Shown here: in pieces, positions 47,189 through 56,641 of the stretch
Layout of the letters: the number at the start of each line of letters is the position of its first letter
Numbering within the stretch: position 1 is the first letter of the stretch
Source: Amycolatopsis mongoliensis
Lineage (GTDB): Bacteria; Actinomycetota; Actinomycetes; Mycobacteriales; Pseudonocardiaceae
Length of the DNA stretch: 64,000 nucleotides
NCBI RefSeq assembly: GCF_030285665.1
Contig: NZ_CP127295.1
Location: 8,370,001-8,434,000 of the forward strand
Direction of reading: 5' to 3'
Notes under the pieces: generated by a model
Database searches by the model: none
Seen by the model: the letters and a program-made list of their open reading frames with translations, nothing else
What the model was told of the DNA's origin: nothing
Translations under genes and position numbers: made by a program

Positions 47189-47743
47189 ATGTCCGCCGAA
47201 CCGGCTCCCACCCGCTCCGAAGGCCCGTCCGTGGTCACCGCGGGCGACCCGTCCGGACCCAAGATCATCGTGCTCGACCCGGCCGGTGCCGCGCGGCACG
47301 ACGAGCTGCCCGCGACCTGGCGACCCTTGGCGGAGCAGCGCGGGATCTTCTGGTGCCGGATCCCCGCCGGAGGTGCCCTCACCGAGGCCGACGACCTCGT
47401 GGGCGACCACGGGCCCGGCGACCCGGAGATCGCCGTCGTGACGAGCGGTCCCTTCGCGGCCGAGGCCCTCCAGCTCGTCGAACGCCACCCGGGCGCGGCC
47501 ACGCACCTGCTGCTGGTCGACCCGGCGTCGGACGCCTTCCTCCCGTCCGGGGACGCCGCTCAGGCCAACGACGCCTGGTTGGCCGAGCACGACGACGTCG
47601 TCGCCAAGCTGCGCGAAGCGGGCACGGACGTGCGGGTGGTGGCGTCGAGCACCGAAGGTCCCGAGGACCGCGTGCCGCCACCGCTGCCGCTCGGCCACCC
47701 GGACGTGGTGGCGGCCGTCCGGTCGGCACTCGGCGACGTTTGA
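47189..47743 (+). CDS. Hypothetical protein, alpha/beta-fold-like
   Basis: 184 residues. Alternating strands and helices (KIIVLDPAGA, EIAVVTSGPFAAEALQLVER, ATHLLLVDPASD, TDVRVVASSTEGPEDR) suggest an alpha/beta fold somewhat like a hydrolase, but there is no GxSxG nucleophile elbow. No function assigned. It follows the dehydrogenase by 12 bases, in the same operon, and ends in a strong terminator that overlaps its stop codon. Confidence 0.7.
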   Translation: MSAEPAPTRSEGPSVVTAGDPSGPKIIVLDPAGAARHDELPATWRPLAEQRGIFWCRIPAGGALTEADDLVGDHGPGDPEIAVVTSGPFAAEALQLVERHPGAATHLLLVDPASDAFLPSGDAAQANDAWLAEHDDVVAKLREAGTDVRVVASSTEGPEDRVPPPLPLGHPDVVAAVRSALGDV

Positions 47744-47764
47744 CCCCGCGGCGCGGGGTCAAAC
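47738..47764. terminator. Perfect 12-base stem-loop
   Basis: Arms 47738-47749 and 47753-47764 pair perfectly with a three-base loop. It begins within the last codons of the hypothetical gene and separates convergent genes; one arm begins with TTT. Confidence 0.82.
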
Positions 47765-47782
47765 GCGGCGGCGGTTCCGGGG

Positions 47783-47974
47783 TCAGTCGTCGAAGGCCGC
47801 CAGGGCCTGGCGGCGGTGCAGGAGGTCGACGGCCGCGTCGAGCTGGCGTTCCAGGTCCTTGAGCCGGCGGCGCTCGTCCGAGGTCAGCCCGCCGTGGTGG
47901 AGGGCACCCGTGCGCAGCCGGTGCTCCTCGTCGATCAGGTCGGCGATGCGATCGGTGATTTCGTGGCCTGCCAT
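47783..47974 (-). CDS. DUF2630 small protein
   Basis: 63 residues, almost wholly helical: HEITDRIADLIDEEHRLRTG, then LTSDERRRLKDLERQLDAAV, ending LLHRRQALAAF. This is the pattern of DUF2630, a short actinobacterial family of unknown function. AGGAGGGG precedes ATG 47974. It lies head to head with the serine hydrolase gene, 56 bases apart. Confidence 0.85.
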   Translation of the reverse strand: MAGHEITDRIADLIDEEHRLRTGALHHGGLTSDERRRLKDLERQLDAAVDLLHRRQALAAFDD

Positions 47975-48030
47975 GGGAAATCCCCTCCTGTCCGCCCGCG
48001 AGCATACGCTGCGCGGGTACGCTCGCCCGG

Positions 48031-49026
48031 GTGGTGGACATCGCCGGACTGGTGCGCGCCCGCGGGGCGCGGGCGAGCCTGTGCGTGCTGCGCGAGGGCC
48101 GGCCGCTGCTCGACATCGGCGTCGGCGTCCCGCCGGACGCGCTGTTCTGGATCTTCTCGGCGAGCAAGCCGTTCGTGGCGCTGCTGGTGCACGAGCTGGC
48201 GGCGCGCGGGCACTGGGAGCTGGACGCACCCGTGGCCCGCTACTGGCCGGAGTTCGCCGGCGGCGGCAAGGGCGCGGTGACGATCCGGCAGGTGCTCTCG
48301 CACCGTTCCGGTTTCGCGACCGCTCGCGGCTTCGCCGGCGACGCTCTCACGATGGCCGACTGGCCGCGCACGATCCGGGCGATCGAGCGCGCGCAGCTGC
48401 GGTGGGAGCCCGGCTCGGTCGCGGCTTACCAGCCGATCGTGTACGGCCACATCCTCGGCGAGCTGGTCCGGCGGGTGTCCGGTGTCCCGGTGGACGCCCT
48501 GCTGCGTTCGGAAGTGCTGGACCCGCTGGGCCTTTCCGACACGTTCCTCGGGCTGCCGTCGTCGCTGTGGCCCCGCCACGTCCCGATCCGCGGCTTCGGC
48601 CTCGGCGGCTCGCTGACGGCCCGGATCGTGAACCGCCCCTCGGTCCGCCAGGCGGTGATCCCGGCAGTCGGCATCTCGACCACGGCCCGTGACCTGGCCC
48701 GGTTCTACCAGGCGCTGCTGGACGGGTTCGCCCCGGCCGCGGTGGCGGAGGCCAGGCGGCCGTCCGGAGACGCGGTGGTCGACCGGACGATCGGTACCCG
48801 CATCCGCTGGGCTCACGGGTTCCAGCTCGGCGGGGCTGGCCGCCCGATGGGGACGCTGAGCACCCCGGAGACGTTCGGGCACAACGGGAGCAATTGCTGC
48901 ATCGCCTGGGCGGACCCGGGCAGGCGGTTGGTGTTCGCGTACCTGACGGACCGGTTGGTGGCGGGCCACAGCGCGGCGGCGCACCTGGGCGAGGTGGCGG
49001 ACGCGGTCCTGACGAGCTGCGACTGA
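48031..49026 (+). CDS. Serine beta-lactamase-family hydrolase
   Basis: 331 residues, class C beta-lactamase/esterase-like fold. Nucleophile motif SASK (about residues 43-46, in FWIFSASKPFVALLVHELA), a Tyr-containing motif AAYQPIVYGHILGELVRR, and TPETFGHNGSNCCIAWADP as the third element. Members include esterases and D-aminopeptidases; true beta-lactamase action is not implied, and there is no signal peptide. It starts at GTG 48031 without a clear ribosome site. Confidence 0.85.
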   Translation: MVDIAGLVRARGARASLCVLREGRPLLDIGVGVPPDALFWIFSASKPFVALLVHELAARGHWELDAPVARYWPEFAGGGKGAVTIRQVLSHRSGFATARGFAGDALTMADWPRTIRAIERAQLRWEPGSVAAYQPIVYGHILGELVRRVSGVPVDALLRSEVLDPLGLSDTFLGLPSSLWPRHVPIRGFGLGGSLTARIVNRPSVRQAVIPAVGISTTARDLARFYQALLDGFAPAAVAEARRPSGDAVVDRTIGTRIRWAHGFQLGGAGRPMGTLSTPETFGHNGSNCCIAWADPGRRLVFAYLTDRLVAGHSAAAHLGEVADAVLTSCD

Positions 49027-49044
49027 CGGCGGTGCGGCGAGCGC

Positions 49045-49107
49045 CCCAAGGCGGCCTTCGGTGCGTCCAACGCACCCAAGGCCGCCTTCGGTGCGCAGCA
49101 CCGAAGG
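49045..49107. repeat. 30-base-period repeat with terminator hairpin
   Basis: A 21-base unit (CCCAAGGCGGCCTTCGGTGC plus one base) occurs at 49045-49065 and, with one change, at 49075-49095. The second copy forms a ten-base stem (49085-49094 with 49098-49107). It lies between the convergent serine hydrolase and LysR genes and probably terminates both. Confidence 0.7.
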
Positions 49108-49113
49108 CTCTGC

Positions 49114-49989
49114 CTACTCGCGAGCGCCGTCCACGAACGCCCGTACCACCGGCGCCACCGTCCCCGCCCGCCAGGCCAGCCCCAGATCGATCAGCGGCAC
49201 CGGTTCCTCCAGCCGCCGCAGCACCACGCCACGACGCTTCAACCCGCGCGCCCGGTGCTCCGGGACCGCCGCGATACCCGCCCCCTCCGCGACCGCGCGC
49301 ATCAGCTGCTCGTCCTCCGGTTCCTCCCGGACGATCCGCGGCACCCCGGCCGGCCAGACCTGCGCGCTGATCGCGTCGTACTGGCCGGGGCCGTTCTCCC
49401 GTGGCCAGAACACCACCGGCTCCGCCGCGATCCACGCCCGGCGCAGCCGCCCGCGCCGTCGGGCCAGCGCGTGCCCGGACGGCACCGCGATCAGCACCTC
49501 CTCCGAGCCCACCACCGCCACCTCGATGCCCGGCGCCACCACCGGCGGCCGCACGAACCCCACGTCGATCTCGCCCGCCGCCAGGCGGGCCAGGTTCAGG
49601 CTCGTCCAGCCCGTCTCCAACGCCAGCTCGACGTCCGGGTGCCGCGCGCGGTACGCCGCCACCAGGTCGCCGGCCAGCGGGCCGGGCGCCGAGCGCGTGT
49701 ACGCGATCCGGAGCCGGCCCGCGTCGCCGCGGCCGGCGGCCGCGATCACGCCGCGCGCCCGGTCCAGGCGGTCCAGCAGCTCCCGGGCCTCCGCCGCCGC
49801 GACGCGCCCCGCCTCCGTCAGCGCGAAGCGCGGGCCCGAACGATCGAGCAGCGCCACGCCCAGCTCCGCCTCGAAGGCCCGGATCTGCTGGCTCAGCGAC
49901 GGCTGCGACACGAACAGCCGCGCGGCCGCGCGCGTGAAGTGCATCTCCTCGGCGAGCACGGCGAAGTAGTGCCATCGGCGCAGGTCCAC
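49114..49989 (-). CDS. LysR-family regulator
   Basis: 291 residues: winged helix-turn-helix 1-60 (HYFAVLAEEMHFTRAAARLF, VSQPSLSQQIRAFEAELG) and a LysR effector domain from about 90. It starts at GTG 49989. It is divergent from the PLP-dependent decarboxylase gene, with an inverted repeat CTATAG-N7-CTATAG in between, so it most likely controls that gene and itself. Co-inducer unknown. Confidence 0.9.
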   Translation of the reverse strand: MDLRRWHYFAVLAEEMHFTRAAARLFVSQPSLSQQIRAFEAELGVALLDRSGPRFALTEAGRVAAAEARELLDRLDRARGVIAAAGRGDAGRLRIAYTRSAPGPLAGDLVAAYRARHPDVELALETGWTSLNLARLAAGEIDVGFVRPPVVAPGIEVAVVGSEEVLIAVPSGHALARRRGRLRRAWIAAEPVVFWPRENGPGQYDAISAQVWPAGVPRIVREEPEDEQLMRAVAEGAGIAAVPEHRARGLKRRGVVLRRLEEPVPLIDLGLAWRAGTVAPVVRAFVDGARE

Positions 49990-49996
49990 CCAGCAA

Positions 49997-50015
49997 CTAT
50001 AGGACGGGCCTATAG
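49997..50015. promoter_or_regulatory. Likely LysR operator
   Basis: CTATAG (49997-50002), seven bases, CTATAG (50010-50015). It has the T-N11-A layout of LysR sites and is unusually AT-rich for this genome; eight bases upstream of the regulator start and 57 before the decarboxylase start. Confidence 0.7.
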
Positions 50016-50071
50016 ATCAAGAAGGATCAAGTCTTGGACCGCCCTCGCGAAGCGGACCAAGACTGGGGGAC

Positions 50072-51370
50072 GTGAACCGCACCGACCGCAAGCACCACGC
50101 CCTCGCCGCCGCGGCGGAGAACGACCTCCTCGACCCGATGGCCGGCTTCGTCGACCTCGCCGGGATCCGCGAAGCCGTCGAAGACCTGACCAAGGCGTTC
50201 GCACCGCTCGGGCGCGTCCAGCACACCGTCGCCGCCAAGGCGTGCGGCCTGGCACCCGTCCTGCGGTACCTCGCCGACCTCGGGGTCGACGTCGAGGTCG
50301 CGAGCCCGGGCGAGACGGCCGTCGCCGAAGCCGCCGGCGTCCGCGGCCGGCGGCTCGTGCTCGACTCCCCCGCCAAGACCACGGCCGAGCTCGCGCACGC
50401 CGTGGCCGAGGGCACGGCGGTCAACGCCGACAACTTCCAGGAGCTCGCCCGCCTCGACGAACTCGTCGGGCAGCACCCGCGCTCGGTGCTCGGCCTGCGG
50501 ATCAACCCCCAGGTCGGCGCAGGCCGGATCGGTGACACGAGCACCGCCACCGCGGCGTCGAAGTTCGGCATTCCCTTGCAGGACAACCGCGCCCTCATCA
50601 CCGAAGCCTTCGCACGACGGCCGTGGCTCACCCGGCTGCACGTCCACGTCGGCTCGCAGGGCTGCCCGCCGGAGCTGATGGCCGACGGCGTCGCCGCGGT
50701 GCACGAGCTGGCCGAGGAGATCAACGCCGCGGCCGGGTACCAGCAGGTCACCAGCCTCGACCTCGGCGGCGGCCTGCCGGTGAACTTCGCCTCCGAGGAC
50801 CCGGGCCCGACGCACGCCGACTACGTCGCGACGCTGCTCGCCCGCGTCCCGGCCCTCGCCGACGGGCGCTACGCCTTCGTCACCGAGTTCGGCCGGTCCC
50901 TGCTGGCGAAGAACGGCTTCCTCGTCAGCGCCGTCGAGTACACCAAGGTCGCGGGCGGCCGCCACATCGCCGTGACGCACGCGGGTGCGCAGGTCGCGGC
51001 CCGCACGGTGCTCGAGCCGGAGCACTGGCCGCTGCGGCTGACCGCGCTCGACGCCGCGGGCAAGCCGAAGACCGGGCCGGCGGTGCCCCAGGACGTCGCC
51101 GGGCCGCTCTGCTTCGCCGGCGACCTCCTCGCCCGCGAACGGCCGCTGCCGCTGCTGGAGCCGGGCGACCTCGTCGTCGCGCACGACACCGGCGCCTACT
51201 ACTTCGGCGCGCACTACGCCTACAACACGCTGCCGCGCCCGGCCGTGCACGGGTTCACCGTCTCCGAGCGCGGCGACGTCCGGTTCACGCCGATCCGCCG
51301 GGCGCAGACCCTGGCCGAGCTCGTGGCGGACGCCGGCGGCGAACACGTCGGAGCGCTCCCGGAAGCATGA
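50072..51370 (+). CDS. PLP-dependent decarboxylase (LysA-like, fold III)
   Basis: 432 residues. Alanine racemase-like barrel then beta domain, as in diaminopimelate, ornithine and related decarboxylases. The PLP Lys is probably in [25 protein letters not shown] and [12 protein letters not shown] supply phosphate-binding residues, and [14 protein letters not shown] is the C-terminal active-site stretch. It lacks the CD(x)C motif I would expect in a typical LysA, so the substrate may be another amino acid. GTG 50072. The LysR control is unlike housekeeping lysA. Confidence 0.83.
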   Translation: MNRTDRKHHALAAAAENDLLDPMAGFVDLAGIREAVEDLTKAFAPLGRVQHTVAAKACGLAPVLRYLADLGVDVEVASPGETAVAEAAGVRGRRLVLDSPAKTTAELAHAVAEGTAVNADNFQELARLDELVGQHPRSVLGLRINPQVGAGRIGDTSTATAASKFGIPLQDNRALITEAFARRPWLTRLHVHVGSQGCPPELMADGVAAVHELAEEINAAAGYQQVTSLDLGGGLPVNFASEDPGPTHADYVATLLARVPALADGRYAFVTEFGRSLLAKNGFLVSAVEYTKVAGGRHIAVTHAGAQVAARTVLEPEHWPLRLTALDAAGKPKTGPAVPQDVAGPLCFAGDLLARERPLPLLEPGDLVVAHDTGAYYFGAHYAYNTLPRPAVHGFTVSERGDVRFTPIRRAQTLAELVADAGGEHVGALPEA

Positions 51371-51410
51371 TCACCGGCGTACGATCCGGGCACGCCGAGG
51401 GGAGACTGCC

Positions 51411-52946
51411 ATGGGGGCCGGTCGAACGCGAGCTTTTCAGGGGTCCGGGCCAGAGGCCCGGTCGGCACCGCTGCCGCGGTTCGCCGCGACGGGCGTGGGC
51501 ATCGTCGTCGCCGCACAGGCGGTGATCCTGACCGCGCTGTCCGGCCGCTACGGCTTCCACCGCGACGAGCTGTACTTCGTCGCGGCGGGCCGGCGGCCCG
51601 ACTGGGGCTACGTCGACAACCCGCCGATCACGCCGTGGCTCGCGCGCGCGTCCACGGCCGTGTTCGGCGAAACGCCGACCGGCCTGCGCGTCGCCGCGAC
51701 CCTGCTCGGCATGGCGACGGTGGTGGTCGTCGCGCTGATGGCCCGCGAGTTCGGCGGCGGCCGCGGCGCGCAGCTGTTCACCGCGCTCGCGACGGCGCTC
51801 TCGGCGTACGTCCTGGCCGTGTCGCACATGCTGGCCACCAACTCGGCGGACGTGCTGCTGTGGTCGCTGATCGCGTTGTTCGGCCTGAAGCTCCTGCGCA
51901 CCGGTGACGGCCGGTGGTGGCTCGCCGTCGGTGCCGCCGCCGGGCTCGGCATGGCGAACAAGTGGCTCGTCCTGCTCCTGCTGTCCGGGCTCGGTGTCGG
52001 TGTGGCCATCGCCGGGCCGCGCCGGGTGCTGCGGACGTGGTGGCTCGCGGCCGGGATCGGGATCGCCGCCGTGCTCGCCGCGCCGGTCGTGGTCTGGCAG
52101 GCGTCGCACGGCTGGCCGATGCTCACCGTGGCCGGCGGGATCAGCGAGGACGACGGCGGCGAGAACCGCGTGCTGTTCGTGCCGATGCAGCTGGTGTTGC
52201 TCTCCCCCGTGCTGGTGCCCGTGTGGATCGCCGGGCTCGTGCGGCCGTGGCACGACCCGGCTCTCCGGTGGGCCCGCGCGCTGGCGATCGCCTACCCGGT
52301 GGTCTGCGTCGAGCTCCTGATCGTGGGCGGAAAGCCGTACTACTCCGTGCCGTTGCTGCTGCCGCTGGTGGCGCTCGGCGCGGAGCCGGCGCTGCGGTGG
52401 CTGGCCCGCGCCGGGACCACGCGGCGGGTGCTGACCGGCGTGGTGGCCGCGGTGTGCGTGGCCGTGTCCGTCCTCACCGGTCTCCCGGTGGTCCCGGCCT
52501 CGGCCCTCGACGGCCCGCTTCTGGCGGTCAACAAGGAACCCGGCGAGCAGGTCGGCTGGCCGGAGTTCGCCGACACGGTCGCCGGGGCGTGGGCGCGGAT
52601 CCCGGCCACCGAGCGGGACACCGCGGTGATCGTCACCGGGAACTACGGCGAAGCCGGCGCGATCGAGCACTACGGACCCGCGCGCGGCCTGCCGCAGCCG
52701 TACTCGCCGCACATGTCCTACGCCGACTGGGGCCCGCCGCCGGACCGCCTGGTCGGCCCGGTGCTGCTGGTCGGCGGCATCGACCGCGGCTCGCCCGCCT
52801 CGCGGCTGATCACCGGGTGCCGCGTGGTGGCCAAGCACCACAACGCCGAAGGCGTCGACGACGACGAAGAAGGCGTCGCGCTCTCGCTGTGCACATTGAC
52901 CGAGCCGTGGTCGACGGCGTGGCCGGTCCTGCGCCGGTTCTACTGA
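51411..52946 (+). CDS. GT39-like membrane glycosyltransferase
   Basis: 511 residues, about ten membrane spans with extracellular loops. The first loop has [19 protein letters not shown] and [12 protein letters not shown], the Asp-Glu pair expected in the PMT/ArnT-like family, which transfers sugars from polyprenyl-phosphate donors to surface acceptors. The C-terminal ~150 residues are soluble ([17 protein letters not shown]). The acceptor is not predictable. ATG 51411 follows AGGGGAG; it lies 40 bases after the decarboxylase gene. Confidence 0.82.
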   Translation: MGAGRTRAFQGSGPEARSAPLPRFAATGVGIVVAAQAVILTALSGRYGFHRDELYFVAAGRRPDWGYVDNPPITPWLARASTAVFGETPTGLRVAATLLGMATVVVVALMAREFGGGRGAQLFTALATALSAYVLAVSHMLATNSADVLLWSLIALFGLKLLRTGDGRWWLAVGAAAGLGMANKWLVLLLLSGLGVGVAIAGPRRVLRTWWLAAGIGIAAVLAAPVVVWQASHGWPMLTVAGGISEDDGGENRVLFVPMQLVLLSPVLVPVWIAGLVRPWHDPALRWARALAIAYPVVCVELLIVGGKPYYSVPLLLPLVALGAEPALRWLARAGTTRRVLTGVVAAVCVAVSVLTGLPVVPASALDGPLLAVNKEPGEQVGWPEFADTVAGAWARIPATERDTAVIVTGNYGEAGAIEHYGPARGLPQPYSPHMSYADWGPPPDRLVGPVLLVGGIDRGSPASRLITGCRVVAKHHNAEGVDDDEEGVALSLCTLTEPWSTAWPVLRRFY

Positions 52947-52995
52947 CAGGAACAGCTACTGAGCGGTTTGCCCGGTTCGCGCTACCCTCGGGCGC

Positions 52996-54180
52996 ATGGT
53001 GGCGAGGCGCACGGCGGTGGCCGTGGTGGGGGCGGGCCCGGCCGGACTCACGGTGGCGAACCTCCTGCAGCGTGCGGGGATCGGCTGTGTGCTGCTGGAG
53101 CAGGAAAGCCGGGCGTTCATCGAGCAGCGGCCGCGGGCCGGGTTCATCGAGGAATGGGCCGTCCACGGGCTCGACCAGCGCGGGCTCGGCGAGCAGCTCG
53201 TCGCGAAGGCGCCGCGGCACGAGAAGTTCGAGTTCCGGTTCGCCGGGCGGCGGCACGCCTTCCGCTACGGCGACGTCACCGGACAACGGCATTTCGTGTA
53301 CCCGCAACAGCTCCTGGTCACCGACCTGGTCGCGCAGTACACCGGCGCGGGTGGCGAAGCGGTCTTCGAGGTCTCCGACGTCCGGCTGCACGGCCTGACG
53401 TCGGAGACGCCCGCCGTCACGTTCCGGACCGCCGACGGCGAGCACCGGGTCGACTGCGACTTCATCGCCGGCTGCGACGGCGCGCGCGGCGTCTCTCAGG
53501 GCTACCTGCCACCGGAATCCACCGTGAAGTCCCGCCACGACTACGGAATCGGCCGGCTGGCCCTGCTCGCGGAGGCACCGCCGTCCGCCGACGGGGTGCT
53601 GTTCGGCATCCACCCGCGCGGGTTCGGCGCGCACATGGCCCGCACGCCGACGGTGACGCGGTTCTACCTGCAGACCGCGGCGGGCGAAACCGAGGCGGAC
53701 TGGCCCGACGAGCGCGTCTGGACGGAGCTGCAGGCCCGGCTGGCGGTGCCGGACGGCCCGATCATCGAGGGCAAGCTGATCGAGAAGCGGATCCTCGACA
53801 TGCACAACTACGTCGTGGAGCCGATGTCCCACGGCCGGCTGCACCTGGCGGGCGAGTCGGCGCACCTCGTCGCGCCGATCGCGGCGAAGGGCATGAACCT
53901 CGCCCTGCACGACGCGTTCCTGCTCGCCGAGGCCTACCAAGCGCACTACGCGGGCGATCCCACGCGGCTGGCCGGGTACTCCGCCGCGTGCCTGCCGCTG
54001 GTGTGGCAGTACCAGGAGTTTTCGCTGTGGCTGTCGGACATCTTCCACAACACCGCGGCCGCGGGCGAGAACCCGTTCGCGGCGCGCATCGCGGAAGCCC
54101 GGATGCGCCGCCTGCTGGGTTCGCCCGCGGCCGCGGCGGCGTTCGCGGAGCTGTACATCGGCAAGAACGCCGATCTTTAA
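52996..54180 (+). CDS. pobA: 4-hydroxybenzoate 3-monooxygenase-like flavoprotein
   Basis: 394 residues, class A flavoprotein hydroxylase of the PobA type. FAD motif VAVVGAGPAGLTVANLL at the N-terminus, IAGCDGARGVS (NADPH/FAD), LLAEAPPSADGVLFGIHPRG and DWPDERVWTELQARL as in PobA, and the second FAD motif LAGESAHLVAPIAAKGMN. In the usual motif the residue is Asp (GDAAH); here it is Glu, so flavin binding may differ. It should hydroxylate 4-hydroxybenzoate to protocatechuate, although no protocatechuate pathway genes are in the window. ATG 52996. Confidence 0.84.
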   Translation: MVARRTAVAVVGAGPAGLTVANLLQRAGIGCVLLEQESRAFIEQRPRAGFIEEWAVHGLDQRGLGEQLVAKAPRHEKFEFRFAGRRHAFRYGDVTGQRHFVYPQQLLVTDLVAQYTGAGGEAVFEVSDVRLHGLTSETPAVTFRTADGEHRVDCDFIAGCDGARGVSQGYLPPESTVKSRHDYGIGRLALLAEAPPSADGVLFGIHPRGFGAHMARTPTVTRFYLQTAAGETEADWPDERVWTELQARLAVPDGPIIEGKLIEKRILDMHNYVVEPMSHGRLHLAGESAHLVAPIAAKGMNLALHDAFLLAEAYQAHYAGDPTRLAGYSAACLPLVWQYQEFSLWLSDIFHNTAAAGENPFAARIAEARMRRLLGSPAAAAAFAELYIGKNADL

Positions 54181-54191
54181 GAGGACACAGC

Positions 54192-56543
54192 TCAACTCCA
54201 GGCGATCTTGAACACCCAGGCGAAGCGGCCCGCCTGCCGGGCCGCGGCCGGGACGTCGACGACCAGCGAGCCGTTCTCCACCGTCCAGTGCAGGTTCCCG
54301 CGGTACCCGAGCAGGCTCACCCGGTCCCCGGCGCGGATCGGGACCGGCGCGTCGACCACCAGCCTGCTGCCCGGTGCCACCAGTGAGTGCACGTAGAAGG
54401 CCTCGTTCTGCTTGACCGTGAACCGCAGGTCGCCGAGCTGAGCCATCCGCGACCAGTACGTCGTGCCGTAGATCGCCTCGCCGTTGACCTTCAGCCACGC
54501 GCCCGCGTCGCGCAGGTGCTTCTGCATGACGTCCGGGATGGTGCCGTCGAAGTCCGGGCCGATGTCGAGCAGGAAGTTGCCGTTCTTCGACACGATGTCG
54601 ACGAGCGTCCGGACGACCTCCTCCGCCGTCATGTACCGGTCGTCGGGGGTCGCGCGGTTGTAGCCGTAGGAGAACGGGTCGAGGCCGCGGCTCGCCTCCC
54701 ACTTCGCCACCACGGTGTTCGGGTACGTCGTGTACTCCGGCGTCGTGAAGTCGTGGTCGGGGATGCCGCCGCGGTCGTTGTAGGTGACGTCCTTGGGCCG
54801 CTTGCGGTTCTTCGCGTGGTTGAAGTACTCGGTGAGCACGGTCCGGCTGTCGTTGACGCCGCCGATGTCGAACCACAGCACGTCCGGGTCGAACTCCGAG
54901 ATCAGCTCGAGGACCTGCGGCGCCTGGTAGTCGCGGACGAAGTCCTTCCCGGCGGTGTACCCGGTGTAGGGCAGTGGCGCGCCGGTGTACGGGTTGCGCG
55001 GCGCGTGGCCCATCCACGGGTTGTCCGGGTTGAACCACTCCGGCAGCGAGAAGTACAGGCCGTTGCGCAGCTGCGGGGTGTACTTCCGGGACGCCGCGAA
55101 CAGCTCGGCGATGATGTTGCGCTTCGGGCCGAGCTTCACGGAGTTGCGGTCGCTGACCTCGGTGTCCCACAACGCGAAGCCGTCGTGGTGCTTCGACGTC
55201 AGGACGTAGTACTCGGCGCCCGCGTCCGCGATGAGCTTCAGCCAGGTGCGCGGGTCGAACTTCGCCGCGGTGAACATCGGGATGAAGTCGTCGTAGGCGA
55301 AGTCCTCGCCGTACTTCTCCTTGTGGTAGGCGTAGGTCGCGCCGTTCGGGTCCTGCTGGTTCTGCCAGTACCACTCCGCGTACTGCTGCCCGACCGGCGC
55401 CCACGCGGGCACGGCGTACACGCCCCAGTGGATGAAGATGCCGAACTTGCTGTCGGTGAACCAATACGGCGCACGGTGCGTCGACAGCGAGGCGTCGGTC
55501 GGCCGGAAGTCCGGGACGCCGAGGGTGATCGGGACCTGCTGGGTGGCGAGGGTGCCCCGCCCGGCCGTGACGCGGACCTGGCCGTTCGTGGTGGTTCCGG
55601 GCGGCACGGACGCGTTCGGCGCGAGCCCGAGCCGGACCGTCGCCTGCTCCCCCGGCGCCAGCGCGCGGATGGTCGCCGGCACGGTCGTCCGGCCACCGGG
55701 GACGTCGACGGTGACGCTGACCTTGTCACCGGCCCCGAGCCACACCGTTCCCGCGTTCACGACGGTCGCCTCGGCCGCCTGCGGGCCGCCGTCGGTCAGC
55801 AGGTTGGCCGTCGAGCGGCCGTCGAGGATCAGCGCCGAACGGCCGGCGGCCACCGGCTGCAGGGTGAGCGCGAAGACGTGCAGGCTGGAGACGTTCGGCG
55901 CCGGCGTGGCCGTGGTGGGCAGGGTCAGCGCGACGGCGTCGCGGGCCGGGTCGACCCAGACCTGGCCGGTGGCCAGGGAAACGGGGTTGCTGTCGACGAC
56001 ACCGCCGGGCGCGTAGCGGAACGGCGAAACCAGGGCGCCGGTGCCGGTGTACCAGTCGGGACCGGAGAGGGAACCGGTGCTCGTGGTGCCGTCGGCGTAG
56101 TGCACGGTGGCGGCGCCGCCGGTGGCGCCGTAGCTGGCGGCGACCAGGAAGTAGGCGACGAAGTACCGCCCCTTCGGCAGGTCGATCGTCTGGCCGGTGG
56201 CGGCGATGTTGTTCTTGGCGCCGGCGGCCGCGGAGCCGAGCTTGAACGGGACGCCGCCGACGGTGGCGGTCTGCCCGGCGGGCAGGTGCTCGGCCGGGAA
56301 GGTGTAGCCGGAGCCGTCGAAGTCGCCGCCGGTGGCCGACGCGCTGTCGATGCCGTCGTTCGAGAACCAGGCGTCGAGCGCGACCGGGACGGGCGGCGGG
56401 GGCGGGACGATCGGGGTACCGGGGCCGTCCGGGGCGGCGTCCACGGGCCCGGCCGCACCGGCGGGTGTCCGGCCGGCCACGCTGAGCGCCACGGCGCCAC
56501 CCAGGGCGATGCCGAGGGCTTGACGGCGAGGGAAGGTCGTCAC
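54192..56543 (-). CDS. Exported GH29 alpha-L-fucosidase
   Basis: 783 residues. The N-terminus has a Tat-like signal (FPRRQALGIALGGAVAL, cleavage near 32). Residues about 45-245 form an N-terminal beta-rich domain (fibronectin/CBM-like), then another beta domain to ~355, then the GH29 catalytic domain (YWFTDSKFGIFIHWGVYAVP; SKHHDGFALWDT; VLWFDIGGVND with the nucleophile Asp; NFLLDIGPDFDGTIP). A C-terminal beta domain ends the protein. It removes fucose from plant or microbial glycans. GTG 56543 follows GGAGG. No CebR box upstream; two TCATCCGAT copies instead. Confidence 0.9.
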   Translation of the reverse strand: MTTFPRRQALGIALGGAVALSVAGRTPAGAAGPVDAAPDGPGTPIVPPPPPVPVALDAWFSNDGIDSASATGGDFDGSGYTFPAEHLPAGQTATVGGVPFKLGSAAAGAKNNIAATGQTIDLPKGRYFVAYFLVAASYGATGGAATVHYADGTTSTGSLSGPDWYTGTGALVSPFRYAPGGVVDSNPVSLATGQVWVDPARDAVALTLPTTATPAPNVSSLHVFALTLQPVAAGRSALILDGRSTANLLTDGGPQAAEATVVNAGTVWLGAGDKVSVTVDVPGGRTTVPATIRALAPGEQATVRLGLAPNASVPPGTTTNGQVRVTAGRGTLATQQVPITLGVPDFRPTDASLSTHRAPYWFTDSKFGIFIHWGVYAVPAWAPVGQQYAEWYWQNQQDPNGATYAYHKEKYGEDFAYDDFIPMFTAAKFDPRTWLKLIADAGAEYYVLTSKHHDGFALWDTEVSDRNSVKLGPKRNIIAELFAASRKYTPQLRNGLYFSLPEWFNPDNPWMGHAPRNPYTGAPLPYTGYTAGKDFVRDYQAPQVLELISEFDPDVLWFDIGGVNDSRTVLTEYFNHAKNRKRPKDVTYNDRGGIPDHDFTTPEYTTYPNTVVAKWEASRGLDPFSYGYNRATPDDRYMTAEEVVRTLVDIVSKNGNFLLDIGPDFDGTIPDVMQKHLRDAGAWLKVNGEAIYGTTYWSRMAQLGDLRFTVKQNEAFYVHSLVAPGSRLVVDAPVPIRAGDRVSLLGYRGNLHWTVENGSLVVDVPAAARQAGRFAWVFKIAWS

Positions 56544-56556
56544 TGAACCTCCAGGG

Positions 56557-56565
56557 ATCGGATGA
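56557..56565. promoter_or_regulatory. TCATCCGAT copy 1 upstream of GH29 gene
   Basis: ATCGGATGA on the plus strand, 14 bases from the GH29 start. It repeats the core of the palindrome at 56627-56641. Confidence 0.4.
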
Positions 56566-56626
56566 CTACGGCGGAATGACGGCAGAGTTCGGCCCCAGTT
56601 GGGTCGAGCTGTCGTTGGCGGAGCTG

Positions 56627-56641
56627 ATTCATCCGATGAAT
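56627..56641. promoter_or_regulatory. Palindromic operator candidate upstream of GH29 gene
   Basis: ATTCATC, one base, GATGAAT: a perfect seven-base inverted repeat, 84 bases from the GH29 start and midway to the divergent small gene. Regulator unknown. Confidence 0.5.

Noticed and set aside
48031..49026. Beta-lactam resistance gene
   Set aside because: It has the SxxK fold but no signal peptide and no clear class C Tyr-x-Asn motif; an esterase or peptidase is more likely.
51348..51361. CebR-like box TCGGAGCGCTCCCG
   Set aside because: Inside the end of the decarboxylase gene, off-consensus at both ends, and the next gene has no role in cellulose use.
54387..56546. 719-codon plus-strand frame
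   Set aside because: Antisense to the GH29 gene; composition is Val/Arg/Gly shadow typical of very GC-rich DNA, with no domain.
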